A DNA stretch of 64,000 nt from assembly GCF_017355525.1 (NCBI RefSeq), contig NZ_CP067395.1, forward strand, positions 3,751,001-3,815,000, in the 5' to 3' direction. A model generated the notes under the pieces. The model searched no databases. It saw only the letters and a program-made list of their open reading frames with translations, and was not told the origin of the DNA. Made by a program: the position numbers and the translations under genes. This document shows positions 28,233-36,069 of this stretch, one piece after another; position 1 is the stretch's first letter, and each line of letters begins with the position of its first letter. Source of the DNA: Lysobacter enzymogenes. Its GTDB lineage: Bacteria > Pseudomonadota > Gammaproteobacteria > Xanthomonadales > Xanthomonadaceae.

Positions 28233-29575
28233 CCGGCCGCAGCAACGTCGGCGGGAGCGGCGTCCGCGGCCGACGCGCGCGAGCCGCGCAGCAGCTTGCG
28301 CAGCGCCGGCACGCACGGCAGGTACAGCGCCGCGCCGACGACCCAGACCCAGCCGTCCCAATGGCCGGCGCCGGCGACGTAAATCGCGCCGAACAGCAGC
28401 GGGCCGATCACCGCGGCGAGGCTCGCGAGGCTGGCCAGCACGCCTTGCAGCGCGCCCTGGCGGGCTTCGTCGGTGCGCTCGCTCGACATCGCCAGCAGCG
28501 CCGGCCCGCCGATGCCGCCGCCGGCGGCCAGCAACAAGCCGGGCGCGAGGGTCGCGGCGCTGCGGGCGAAGGCGAAGGTCAAATAACCGAGCACGTCGGA
28601 GATCACCCCGCCGATCAGGGTCTTGCCGGGGCCGAAGCGGTCGCTGATGCGGCCGGTGGCGAAGGCCTGGAACAGCGAGTGGATGACCCCGAACGCAGCC
28701 AGCGACAGGCCGACCGCGGTCGGGTTCCAGCCGAAGCGGTCGTGGCCGTAGATCGCCCACAGCGTGCCGGGCACCTGGCCGGCGAGCTGCATGGCCAGGT
28801 ACAGCCACAGCAGCGGGGCGAGGTCCGGCAGGCGGCCGAGTTCGCGCAGCGAATGCCACGGCGCCAGCTCGCGCAGCGACGGCGCCGGCCGCGGCTGGGG
28901 ATCGCGTTCGCGCTTGGGTTCGGGCAGGGCCAGCCAGGCCAGGGCGAAGTTCAGCAGCGCCAGCGCGGCCGCGGCCACGAACGGCGCGCGCAGCCAGATC
29001 GCGCCGAGCAGGCCGCCGATCACCGGCCCGGCCACCAGGCCCAGGCCGAACGCCGCGCCGAGCCAGCCGTAGCGGCGCGCGCGCTGGGATTCGTCGGAGA
29101 TGTCGGCGATGTAGGCGCCGGCGACCGAGCCGCTGGCGCCGCTGATGCCGGCGATGGCGCGGCCCAGGTACAGCAGCGACAGCCACGGCGCGCAGGCCAT
29201 CAGCAGGTAGTCAAGCGAACTGCCGAACAGCGAACACAGCAGCACCGGGCGGCGGCCGAAGCGGTCGCTGAGCGCGCCCAGCGCTGGGGCGCAGACGAAC
29301 TGCATCAGCGCGTACAGCGCGGTCAGGGCGCCGGCGTGCAGGGCCAGGTTGTGGTGCAGGCCGAACGAGTCGAGCAGTTGCGGCATGACCGGCGCGATCA
29401 GGCCGATGCCGATGGCGTCGAGGGCGACGGTGGCCAGGATCAGGCCCAGCGCGAGGCCGGTGCCGGAGATGGCGGCGGACGAAACGGCGGCGGGGGCCGG
29501 GCCGTTCGCTTGAGCCGCGGCCTCGGCCGCCGGCTCGGCCGGCGCGGAGGCCGGCGGTTGGATCGGGGTGTGCAT
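28229..29575 (-). CDS. TetA-like MFS drug:proton antiporter
   Basis: Inner-membrane efflux transporter of 448 residues with about 12 hydrophobic segments, in the TCR/Tet branch of the drug:H+ antiporters. It matches TetA-type features: LILATVALDAIGIGLIAPVMPQLL in helix 1, the loop motif GALSDRFGRRPVLL between helices 2 and 3, GRAIAGISGASGSVAGAYIADI, and the motif C-like GPVIGGLLG. The exact drug is unknown. The N-terminus is an Ala/Pro-rich extension of about 38 residues. It is divergent from a TetR gene, with two tet-type operators between them, so drug-inducible expression is expected. A predicted promoter reads into it (29611-29639). Confidence 0.9.
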   Translation of the reverse strand: MHTPIQPPASAPAEPAAEAAAQANGPAPAAVSSAAISGTGLALGLILATVALDAIGIGLIAPVMPQLLDSFGLHHNLALHAGALTALYALMQFVCAPALGALSDRFGRRPVLLCSLFGSSLDYLLMACAPWLSLLYLGRAIAGISGASGSVAGAYIADISDESQRARRYGWLGAAFGLGLVAGPVIGGLLGAIWLRAPFVAAAALALLNFALAWLALPEPKRERDPQPRPAPSLRELAPWHSLRELGRLPDLAPLLWLYLAMQLAGQVPGTLWAIYGHDRFGWNPTAVGLSLAAFGVIHSLFQAFATGRISDRFGPGKTLIGGVISDVLGYLTFAFARSAATLAPGLLLAAGGGIGGPALLAMSSERTDEARQGALQGVLASLASLAAVIGPLLFGAIYVAGAGHWDGWVWVVGAALYLPCVPALRKLLRGSRASAADAAPADVAAAG

Positions 29576-29583
29576 GGCACGCT

Positions 29584-29602
29584 TCCCTATCGGTGATAGA
29601 TT
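29584..29602. promoter_or_regulatory. tet-type operator O1
   Basis: TCCCTATCGGTGATAGATT contains the dyad CTATC-GGT-GATAG and differs from the classical tet operator TCCCTATCAGTGATAGAGA at only three positions. It begins 8 bases beyond the exporter start and would block the start of that transcript. Confidence 0.9.
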
Positions 29603-29610
29603 CGACGCGG

Positions 29611-29639
29611 ATGCTAATCTATCGCCGATAGGGACACAA
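29611..29639 (-). promoter_or_regulatory. Predicted promoter of the TetA-like gene
   Basis: On the minus strand TTGTGT (29634-29639) is followed after 17 bases by TAGCAT (29611-29616), a plausible sigma-70 promoter. Operator O2 lies almost entirely in the spacer, as expected for TetR repression. Confidence 0.6.
29616..29634. promoter_or_regulatory. tet-type operator O2 (inverted)
   Basis: Read on the minus strand this is TCCCTATCGGCGATAGATT, with the dyad CTATC-GGC-GATAG. The centres of O1 and O2 are 32 bases apart (about three helical turns), in inverted orientation, as in classical tetR-tetA control regions. Confidence 0.9.
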
Positions 29640-29666
29640 GCCCCCACCGGCCGGAGACCGAATTCG

Positions 29667-30296
29667 ATGAAACTGCAACGCGAGACCGTGGTCGCCGCCG
29701 CCCTGAAGCTCCTCGACGAAGTCGGCATGGACGGCCTGACCACGCGCCGGCTGGCCCAGGAACTGGGCGTGCAGCAGCCGAGCCTGTACTGGCATTTCAA
29801 GAACAAGCGCGAACTGCTCGACGCCCTGGCCGAGGCGATGCTGGCCGAGCAACAGCCGGCCGATCACACCCAGTACCCCGACTGGCGCGAGTGGATGGCC
29901 GCCCAGGCCCACGCGTTCCGCCGCTGCCTGCGCGCCCACCGCGACGGCGCGCGCGTGCACATCGGCACCCGCCCCGAGGGCGGCGACTTCGGCGACGGCG
30001 AAGCCGAGCTGGCCTATCTGGTCGCCGCCGGCTTCACCCCGGCCGACGGCCTGCGCGCGCTGATCTCGCTGAGCTACTACACGATCGGCTGGCTGCTGGA
30101 AGAACAGGCCGCGACCGAAGCCGGCCGCGGCCCGGGCCAGGCGCCGATGGTGCCGGACCCGCAGCGCTACCCGCTGCTGGCGCAGGCGCAGACGGTGCTG
30201 AGCCAGAACGATGTCGATGCGGATTACGAGTACGGGCTGCGGGCGTTGATCGCGGGGTTCGAGGCCTTGTTGCCGCTGCGGGCGGTTGGGCGCTGA
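29667..30296 (+). CDS. TetR-class repressor, divergent from the TetA-like exporter
   Basis: Repressor of 209 residues that is close to the classical tetracycline repressor. The helix-turn-helix region (LTTRRLAQELGVQQPSLYWHFKNKRELLDALA, about 24-55) nearly matches TetR(B). The region FRRCLRAHRDGARVHIGTRP (84-103) keeps the residues that match His100 and Thr103 of TetR. By my alignment from memory, residues matching His64, Asn82, Gln116 and His139 are changed (to Gln, Gln, Glu and Tyr), so the inducer may not be tetracycline itself. It should bind the two operators at 29584-29634 and repress both genes. ATG at 29667 follows CCGGAGACCGAATTCG. Confidence 0.9.
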   Translation: MKLQRETVVAAALKLLDEVGMDGLTTRRLAQELGVQQPSLYWHFKNKRELLDALAEAMLAEQQPADHTQYPDWREWMAAQAHAFRRCLRAHRDGARVHIGTRPEGGDFGDGEAELAYLVAAGFTPADGLRALISLSYYTIGWLLEEQAATEAGRGPGQAPMVPDPQRYPLLAQAQTVLSQNDVDADYEYGLRALIAGFEALLPLRAVGR

Positions 30297-30353
30297 GCGG
30301 CCGAGCGATCGAGGACAGGAGCGCAGCGCGCATGGACCGCGCAGCTGCCAGAA

Positions 30354-30438
30354 CGTCATGCCCGCGAAGGCGGGCATCCAGAGACTTCAACGCTTTGTCG
30401 CGATAAAGCCCGGGATGCCTGCCTTCGCGGGCATGACG
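30354..30438. repeat. 85-bp family B palindromic repeat, copy 1
   Basis: Outer arms CGTCATGCCCGCGAAGGCGG and its complement-like partner CCTTCGCGGGCATGACG at the other end; the inner part is CATCCAGAGACTTC and AAGCCCGGGATG. The unit has exactly the same length as copies at 30508-30592 and 43499-43583. Confidence 0.88.
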
Positions 30439-30507
30439 GCTGGGTAGATCGCATAGCGACTGCGCAAGAGCGGCGAATCCCTAAGACTCGCTTCGCCTCC
30501 ATCGGCA

Positions 30508-30592
30508 CGTCATCCCCGCGAACGCGGGGATCCAGAGACTTCAGCGTCCTGCCTGGATAAAGCCCTGGATGCCCGCCTTCGCGGGCATGACG
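30508..30592. repeat. 85-bp family B palindromic repeat, copy 2
   Basis: It begins CGTCATCCCCGCGAACGCGG, continues GATCCAGAGACTTCAGCG and AAGCCCTGGATG, and ends CGCGGGCATGACG. The left arm differs from copy 1 by several changes that keep its own small hairpin, suggesting selection on the fold. Confidence 0.88.
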
Positions 30593-30623
30593 GCGGGTGA
30601 GTTTCGTCGCGTCTCTCTCAGGT

Positions 30624-30667
30624 CGTCATCCCCGCGAACGCGGGGATCCAGAGCCTTCAGCGTCCTG
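30624..30667. repeat. Family B repeat, left half only (copy 3)
   Basis: CGTCATCCCCGCGAACGCGG, then GATCCAGAGCCTTCAGCG and TCCTGCTT, match the left half of copy 2 closely and then stop without the right arm. It is a truncated unit 24 bases before the AAA ATPase stop. Confidence 0.8.
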
Positions 30668-30692
30668 CTTCACGGCAACCGCCACCGCCGCT

Positions 30693-32177
30693 TCAATCCG
30701 CCGGCACCGTCCGCCCCCGCGCCCACTCGCGCAGCTCCGCCACCTTCTCGCCCATCAGCACCGACAGCGGCCGGGTCTGCTTGAGTTCGGCGCGCACCTG
30801 GAAATCCGACAGCGCGGTGCCGGCGGCGTGCGCGGCGTACATCGCCGCGACGATGGCCTGTTCGATCTCGGCGCCGGAAAAGCCGTCGCTGGCCGCGGCC
30901 AGCGCGGGCAGGTCGAAGCCGGCCGGGTCGAGCGAGCGCCGGCGCAGGTGGATCGCGAACAGTTCCTCGCGCACCTCGGCTGCGGGCAGGTCGACGAAGA
31001 AGATTTCGTCGAAGCGGCCCTTGCGCAGCAGTTCCGGCGGCAAGGCGTCGATCTGGTTGGCGGTGGCGACCAGGAACAGTTTCGAGCGGCGCTCGGCCAT
31101 CCAGGTCAGCAGATAACCGAGCACCCGCCGCGACACGCCGCCGTCGCTGTCGCCGCTGTCGGCCAGGCCTTTTTCGATTTCGTCGATCCACAGCACCGCC
31201 GGCGCCAGCTGTTCGGCCGAGGCCAGCGCGGCGCGCAGGTTCTTTTCGGTTTCGCCGTGGAACTTGTCGTACAGGGTGCCGAAGTCCAGCCGCACCAGCG
31301 GCACGCCGAAACCGGCGGCGACGGCCTTGGCGATCATCGATTTGCCGCAGCCCTGCACGCCGAGCAGCAGCAGGCCCTTGGGCGGGTCCAGGCCCGGCGG
31401 CGGTTCGGCGCCGGCGAACACCGGGCGGCGCTGTTCGACCCAGCGCTTGAGCCGGCGCGCGCCGGCGACCTCGCCCATGCGCGCGCTGTCGTATTCGTAA
31501 TGCAGGTGGCCGGAGCGGTTCAGCAGTTCGAACTTGAGCTTGGCCAGCTCGGGCAGGTCGTCGGCGTTGAGCGCGCCGTCGCGGAAGATCAGGTGGCGGG
31601 CGATGCGGCGCGCGTCGACCGCGTCGATGCCCTGCAGGTTGCGCACGATCTGCTTGACCGCCTCGCCGTCGGCCTCGACCCGGCGGCCGCCGTTTTCGCG
31701 CGCGTAGTTCTCCGCTTCCTCGCGCACCAGCTTGAGCAGGGCGTTGGCGTCGGGCAGGCGCGGGGTGAAGCGCACCGCCAGCGCGTCCAGGTCCGGCGGC
31801 AGTTCCTGCTTGTGGCCGATCAGCACCAGCACGTGCGGCTCGCACTCGCGGCGCTGGGCGATCTCGCGCAGCTGGCGCTGGGTGCTGGCGTAGCTCAGGT
31901 ACGGATGGGCGTCGAACAGCAGGTAGATGCCGCGCTGGTCGGCCTGGCGGATCGCCTGCAAGGTGGTCGAGATGTCGGGCGCGACCTCGGCGTCGTCCTC
32001 GCGGTCCAGGTCGATCCGGCGCAGGCCTTCGGTGATCGACCACCGGTACAGCGCGCGCCAGACGTTCATCAGCGCCTGGCGGAACAGTTCGACCACGCGG
32101 GTTTCGTCGCGGGTCTCGATCACGATCAACGGGGTGTTGGCGCGGATCAGCGCGGTCAGGTCTTGCAGGTCGCTCAT
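30693..32177 (-). CDS. AAA+ ATPase of the Ycf46 type
   Basis: Cytoplasmic ATPase of 494 residues. The N-terminal half (about 1-240) is the pseudo-AAA/Ycf46 region beginning LTALIRANTPLIVIETRDETRVVELFRQAL. The C-terminal AAA module has Walker A GVQGCGKS (273-280), Walker B VLWIDEIEKG (328-337), sensor-1 LVATANQ, an arginine-finger-like GRFDEIFFVDLP and the lid helix GFSGAEIEQAIVAAMYAA. Ycf46-like proteins are found in cyanobacteria and plastids, where they have been linked to inorganic carbon use, and in many bacteria with no defined role. Here it has no obvious partner gene; the AEC transporter diverges upstream. Confidence 0.88.
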   Translation of the reverse strand: MSDLQDLTALIRANTPLIVIETRDETRVVELFRQALMNVWRALYRWSITEGLRRIDLDREDDAEVAPDISTTLQAIRQADQRGIYLLFDAHPYLSYASTQRQLREIAQRRECEPHVLVLIGHKQELPPDLDALAVRFTPRLPDANALLKLVREEAENYARENGGRRVEADGEAVKQIVRNLQGIDAVDARRIARHLIFRDGALNADDLPELAKLKFELLNRSGHLHYEYDSARMGEVAGARRLKRWVEQRRPVFAGAEPPPGLDPPKGLLLLGVQGCGKSMIAKAVAAGFGVPLVRLDFGTLYDKFHGETEKNLRAALASAEQLAPAVLWIDEIEKGLADSGDSDGGVSRRVLGYLLTWMAERRSKLFLVATANQIDALPPELLRKGRFDEIFFVDLPAAEVREELFAIHLRRRSLDPAGFDLPALAAASDGFSGAEIEQAIVAAMYAAHAAGTALSDFQVRAELKQTRPLSVLMGEKVAELREWARGRTVPAD

Positions 32178-32429
32178 GGGCCGGGGTCTTCCGTGGAACG
32201 GGCATGATACGGCGGCGCGCGCTGGCGGGTCGCGCCGGCGCGGGTTTCGGCCCGGCGCGCGTTCGCGGGCGCACTGGCGGTTACACGCAAACCCGCGCCG
32301 GCGCGGATCGCCCACGCGGACGCGGCGGCGCCGACCCGCATCGCGGCGCGCGGGCCTAATCCGAAAGCCGTCTTGAGCCGGCGCGCGCCAGCCGCGACCA
32401 TGCCGGCATCCCCTGCCACGCCGCGACTC

Positions 32430-33338
32430 ATGGCTTTCGACGCCTTCGCCCTGGTTCTGGCCATGCTGGTGCTGGGCTATCTGTTCCAGCGCCTGCGCGC
32501 CCTGCCCGACAACGCCGCCCAGGTCCTCAACCAGGTCGTGCTGTACGTCTGCCTGCCGGCGGCGGTGCTGCGCTACGCCCCGCGCCTGCACCTGGAACCG
32601 GCCCTGCTCGGCGTGGCCGCGGTGCCGTGGCTGCTGCTGGCGGCGACCGTGCTGCTGGTCGGCCTGCTCGCGCGGGCGCTGAAATTGCGCCGCGACGAGC
32701 ATGCGGTGCTGCTGCTGACCGTGGCCCTGGGCAACACCAGCTTCCTCGGCTACCCGCTGACCCGCGCCCTGATCGGCGAACACGCCCTGCCGTACGCCGT
32801 GGTCTACGACCAGTTCGGCGCGTTCCTGATCCTGTCGACCTTCGGCCTGTGGGTGCTGGCGCGCTACGGCGGCGACACCCGCCCGAGCGCGGCCGACATG
32901 CTGCGGCGGGTGCTGCGTTTTCCGCCGCTGTGGGCGCTGATCCTGGGCTTCACGGTCATGCCTGCCGAACCGCCGGGCTGGATCGCCGGCGGCCTGCAAC
33001 GCCTGTCCGACGCGCTGCTGCCGCTGGCGATGCTGACCATCGGCCTGTCGGTGAAGCTGGCGCTGCCGCGCGAGGAGCTCAAGCCGCTGGCCGCCGGCCT
33101 GGCGCTGAAGCTGGCGCTGATGCCGGCGCTGGCCTGGGCGCTGGTGCCGCTGCTCGGCCTGCAGGGCGAGATGGCCCGCACCACGGTGCTGGAATCGGCG
33201 ATGCCGCCGATGGTCACCGCCGGCGCCCTGGCCATCGCCCACGGCCTGGCGCCGCGGCTGGCGGCGGCGATGGTCGGGTATGGCCTGCTGTTGTCGCTGG
33301 CGAGCTTGCCGCTGTGGGCGGGGCTGGCGGTAGGCTGA
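32430..33338 (+). CDS. AEC family transporter
   Basis: Inner-membrane protein of 302 residues with about ten hydrophobic segments, in the auxin efflux carrier family, which moves small carboxylates or amino acid-like compounds in bacteria. Visible marks: LGYLFQRLRALPDNAAQVLNQVVLYVCLPAAVLRYA at the N-terminus, TVALGNTSFLGYPLTRALIG (the broken-helix signature) and VLESAMPPMVTAGALAIAHGL near the C-terminus. ATG at 32430 places the first helix at once; an in-frame ATG at 32400 is possible. The substrate cannot be inferred. The lipoprotein gene follows after 23 bases. Confidence 0.88.
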   Translation: MAFDAFALVLAMLVLGYLFQRLRALPDNAAQVLNQVVLYVCLPAAVLRYAPRLHLEPALLGVAAVPWLLLAATVLLVGLLARALKLRRDEHAVLLLTVALGNTSFLGYPLTRALIGEHALPYAVVYDQFGAFLILSTFGLWVLARYGGDTRPSAADMLRRVLRFPPLWALILGFTVMPAEPPGWIAGGLQRLSDALLPLAMLTIGLSVKLALPREELKPLAAGLALKLALMPALAWALVPLLGLQGEMARTTVLESAMPPMVTAGALAIAHGLAPRLAAAMVGYGLLLSLASLPLWAGLAVG

Positions 33339-33361
33339 GGCTTCTCCGCCGGCCGCCGCTC

Positions 33362-34501
33362 ATGCTCGCTTCCACCTTGTACCGCTCGCGCTTCACCGTC
33401 CTCGCCGCGCTGGCGCTGGCGCTGGCGTTCGCCGGTTGCGACCGCGGCGCGGCCGAGGCCGACCCGCCGCAAGCCGCGTCCGCGGCATGGCAGGCCGCAT
33501 CCGACACCCTGCTGCGCGCGCATCTGCGCCGATTGGCCGAACGCGAGGACCTGCAAAGCCAACGCGACCTGCTGCGCCTGCAAACGCTGTCGCCGAACTT
33601 CCACACCCAGTCGGCGCAGCGGCTCGCGCGCGAGCGCCTGGGCGTCATCGCCCGGGTGCGCGCGGCCGCGCCGGCCGACACCGAAGCCGACTGGTACCAC
33701 GCCGAGCTGTGCGTGCGCCGGCATCCGCCGGCGACGCAAGGCTGCGACCCGGGCCCAGCCCTGCGCCGGCTGCAAGCGGCCGAACCGGACAACGCCGCGG
33801 TCTGGCTGCTGGCCGCCGACGCCGCCGATGCACGCCACGACCCCGCCGGCTATCTCCTCAGCCTGCGCCGCGCCGCCGCGGCGCGCCGCTACGACCTGCA
33901 CTACGCCCGCCACTGGAGCGGCGCGCTGGAGTCGCTGCAGCGCCTGCCGTTGCCGCCGCTGGACCCGCCCACCCGCCGCTACTTGAACGACGAAGACCCC
34001 GACGCGGCCAGCGACGCCGATATGCGCACGCTGCTGGCGACGATGGCGGCGCCGTTGCCGCTGCCGACCGCGGCGGTGCTGAACTGTCGCGCGCCCGAGG
34101 ACGAGGAGCGCGCGGCCTGCGCCGCGGTCGCCGGCCTGATGGCCGCGTCCGACACGCTGATCGGCCAGACCCTCGGCCTGTCGACGATGGCGCGGCTCAG
34201 CGCCGATGCCGCCGACGGCCCGGCCTGGCGCGAGCGCCTGCGCCAGGCCTATTGGCGCAACGAGCGCGCCCGCGACCTGCCGGCCTCGCCGCAGTTCGTC
34301 TCGCTGCTGCGCAGCCGCGGCGAAGTGGCCGCCTACGACGCGCTGCTGCGCGCCGCCGGCCGCGAGCGCGCGCCGCCGGGTTGGCTGCCGCAACAGGCGA
34401 TGGCGCGCGAGCTGGTACGCACCGGTCGTAGCGATGGCGACGGCGACGACGCAAACGCCGACACCGAAGCGGCGGCGCCTGCGCCGCCGGTCCCGTTGTA
34501 A
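33362..34501 (+). CDS. Lipoprotein with helical repeats, unknown function
   Basis: Predicted lipoprotein of 379 residues: signal FTVLAALALALAFAGC with lipidated Cys near 26. The mature part is helical and Ala/Arg/Leu-rich and looks repeat-like (SDTLLRAHLRRLAEREDLQSQRDLLRLQ, TEADWYHAELCVRRHP, DNAAVWLLAADAADARHDPAGYLLSLRRAAAARRYD), without a motif I recognise. It has Cys residues at ELCVRRHPPATQGC, NCRAPEDEERAAC that may pair in the periplasm. It begins 23 bases after the AEC transporter, suggesting an operon. Confidence 0.7.
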   Translation: MLASTLYRSRFTVLAALALALAFAGCDRGAAEADPPQAASAAWQAASDTLLRAHLRRLAEREDLQSQRDLLRLQTLSPNFHTQSAQRLARERLGVIARVRAAAPADTEADWYHAELCVRRHPPATQGCDPGPALRRLQAAEPDNAAVWLLAADAADARHDPAGYLLSLRRAAAARRYDLHYARHWSGALESLQRLPLPPLDPPTRRYLNDEDPDAASDADMRTLLATMAAPLPLPTAAVLNCRAPEDEERAACAAVAGLMAASDTLIGQTLGLSTMARLSADAADGPAWRERLRQAYWRNERARDLPASPQFVSLLRSRGEVAAYDALLRAAGRERAPPGWLPQQAMARELVRTGRSDGDGDDANADTEAAAPAPPVPL

Positions 34502-34856
34502 TCCTCACGCCGGCGCCGGCCGCGGGCCCGGGTCCGGATCGCCGCAGCGGCCGCCTCGGTTCCAGCCTCAGCCACCGCTCCGGGTCGCTCCCCGGACCGG
34601 CGCCGAACCTCGCCGGCACGCCCGCCGCGACGCAGGCGACCGGCGCTTACGCGCCGCGTCTACCGGTCGATGCGTTCCCGGCCGATGCCATTCCCGTCGA
34701 TGTGGACTGGGTCGCAGATCGCACCGGCCGGCCGGGCGGTCGTCGCAGGCCCGTACCCACGGACCCCACCGCGGACGCGACGAGACCGGCCCGCGCCGTG
34801 ATGACCGGCTGCACGGAGCCGGTGTAGGCTGGGGCTCCGATCCGGAGGGAGCTCGC
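34502..34856. other. Gene-free region before the ParA-like gene
   Basis: About 355 bases without a supportable gene. The open frame that covers it in phase with the ParA-like gene has Arg/Pro-rich composition, typical of out-of-frame GC-rich sequence. No repeat or clear promoter was recognised. Confidence 0.45.
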
Positions 34857-35486
34857 ATGAAGACCGTGCTGGTGGCCAGTTCCAAGGGCGGTGTCGGCAA
34901 GACCACGATCGCCACCCACCTCGCCGCGCAGGCGGCCTTGGAAGGGTTGCGCACGGCCTTGATCGACGCCGATCCGCAAGGCTCCTCGACCCGCTGGGCG
35001 CAGCGCCGCTCAGTCCTGGAAAGCGCGGTGCTGCCGCTCGACGGCACGCGCAAGAAGGCCTGGCGCAAGCAGCTGCCCGAAGACGCCCAGCGCACCGTCA
35101 TCGACGCTCCGGCCGGCGCCATGGCCGAGGACCTGGAATCCTTCCTCGAGGTCGCCGACGCGGTGATCGTCCCGGTCCAGCCCTCGACCCTCGACATCGA
35201 AGCCACCGTGCCCTTCCTCGACACCCTGGCCCAGCACCCGCGGGTGCGCCGCGGCCAGCTGCGCGTGGGCCTGGTCGGCAACAAGCTCAAGCCGTGGACC
35301 AACGCCTCGCAGCAGGCGCTGGACCTGCTCAGCGAATGGCCGTATCCGGTGGTCGGGCAGATCCGCGACAGCCAGGCCTACGTGGTCATGACCGCGCTGG
35401 GCAAGAGCCTGTTCGACTACCACTCGCAGCAGATCCGCGAGCATCAGGCCGATTGGGCGCCGTTGTTGAAGTGGCTGAAGAAGTGA
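34857..35486 (+). CDS. Orphan ParA/MinD-family ATPase
   Basis: P-loop ATPase of 209 residues with the deviant Walker A of the ParA/MinD group, SSKGGVGKTTIATHLA (Lys10 and Lys16), DADPQGSSTRW (near 39) and the Walker B-like VIDAPAG and VIVPVQPSTLDI. It is short, lacking the N-terminal HTH of plasmid ParA, which is typical of small orphan ParA proteins that position cellular cargo. No parB or cargo gene is adjacent, so it is not a chromosome partition locus. ATG at 34857 follows CGGAGGGAGCTCGC, a strong ribosome binding site. Confidence 0.87.
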   Translation: MKTVLVASSKGGVGKTTIATHLAAQAALEGLRTALIDADPQGSSTRWAQRRSVLESAVLPLDGTRKKAWRKQLPEDAQRTVIDAPAGAMAEDLESFLEVADAVIVPVQPSTLDIEATVPFLDTLAQHPRVRRGQLRVGLVGNKLKPWTNASQQALDLLSEWPYPVVGQIRDSQAYVVMTALGKSLFDYHSQQIREHQADWAPLLKWLKK

Positions 35487-35592
35487 GGCGCACCGCGCGC
35501 GCATTCACCCACACCCGCCGCCGCACCCGCTACCCTGACCGCCCTGCGTTCGCGCAAGCGCCGCCCCTCTCCATCCGATCCGTCAAGGCCAC

Positions 35593-36069
35593 ATGCGCGA
35601 ACTGATCCTGCTCCGCCACGCCCACGCCGAACCCGCCGCCAACGGTCAGGCCGACCTCGACCGTCCCCTGTCCGCCGAAGGCCTGGCCGAAGCCGAAGCC
35701 GCCGGCCGCTGGCTGGCGCAGAACAAGCTGGTGCCCGACTGCGTGCTGTGCTCGCCGTCGCGGCGCACGCGCGAAACCCTGGAAGCCGTGCTCGGCGCGA
35801 TCGGCTACGTCGAACAGCGGATCGAGCCGTCGGTGTACGAGGCCACCCCGGGCACGCTGATCGCCCTGGCCGACACCCACGCCGACGTCGAACGGCTGAT
35901 GCTGGTCGGGCACAACCCCGGCCTGGAGCGGCTGGCCGCGCTGCTGCACAGCGGCCAGTCCGGCGATTACCGCGGCATGCCGCCGGCGGGCATCGCCGTG
36001 CTCAGCCTCGTCCCCGGCGTGGCCCTGGAACCCGGTTCGGCCCAGCTCAGCGCCTTCTGGTGGCCGTGA
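35593..36069 (+). CDS. sixA: SixA-like phosphohistidine phosphatase
   Basis: Histidine phosphatase superfamily, 158 residues. The catalytic His9 lies in the LRHAHAE motif (RHG-type), followed by DRPLSAEGLAEAEAAGRWLA, CSPSRRTRETLEAV and MLVGHNPGLERLA, in which the second catalytic His sits. SixA removes phosphate from the Hpt domains of phosphorelays in E. coli; the hybrid kinase at 20-23 kb contains such a domain but no direct link is visible. It has no signal peptide. Its TGA overlaps the GTG start of the next gene (GTGA). Confidence 0.9.
   Translation: MRELILLRHAHAEPAANGQADLDRPLSAEGLAEAEAAGRWLAQNKLVPDCVLCSPSRRTRETLEAVLGAIGYVEQRIEPSVYEATPGTLIALADTHADVERLMLVGHNPGLERLAALLHSGQSGDYRGMPPAGIAVLSLVPGVALEPGSAQLSAFWWP

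Larger units (their letters stand above)
30297..30692. other. Gene-free region made of family B repeats
   Basis: Nearly 400 bases between the convergent tetR-like and AAA ATPase genes. It holds two full 85-base family B units and one half unit, with short unrelated sequence between them. No gene is credible here; open frames across it are repeat translations. Confidence 0.8.

Noticed and set aside
25757..29596. 1279-codon plus-strand open frame across ankyrin, ATP-grasp and MFS genes
   Set aside because: Arg/Ala-rich translation without domains; it crosses three well-supported genes in other frames and both strands.
30354..30667. CRISPR array
   Set aside because: The repeats are palindromic 85-base units at irregular distances without spacers of constant length, and no cas gene is present.
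34857..35486. Plasmid or chromosome partition locus (parAB)
   Set aside because: No parB and no parS-like cluster next to it, and the ParA is too short for the plasmid type with HTH.
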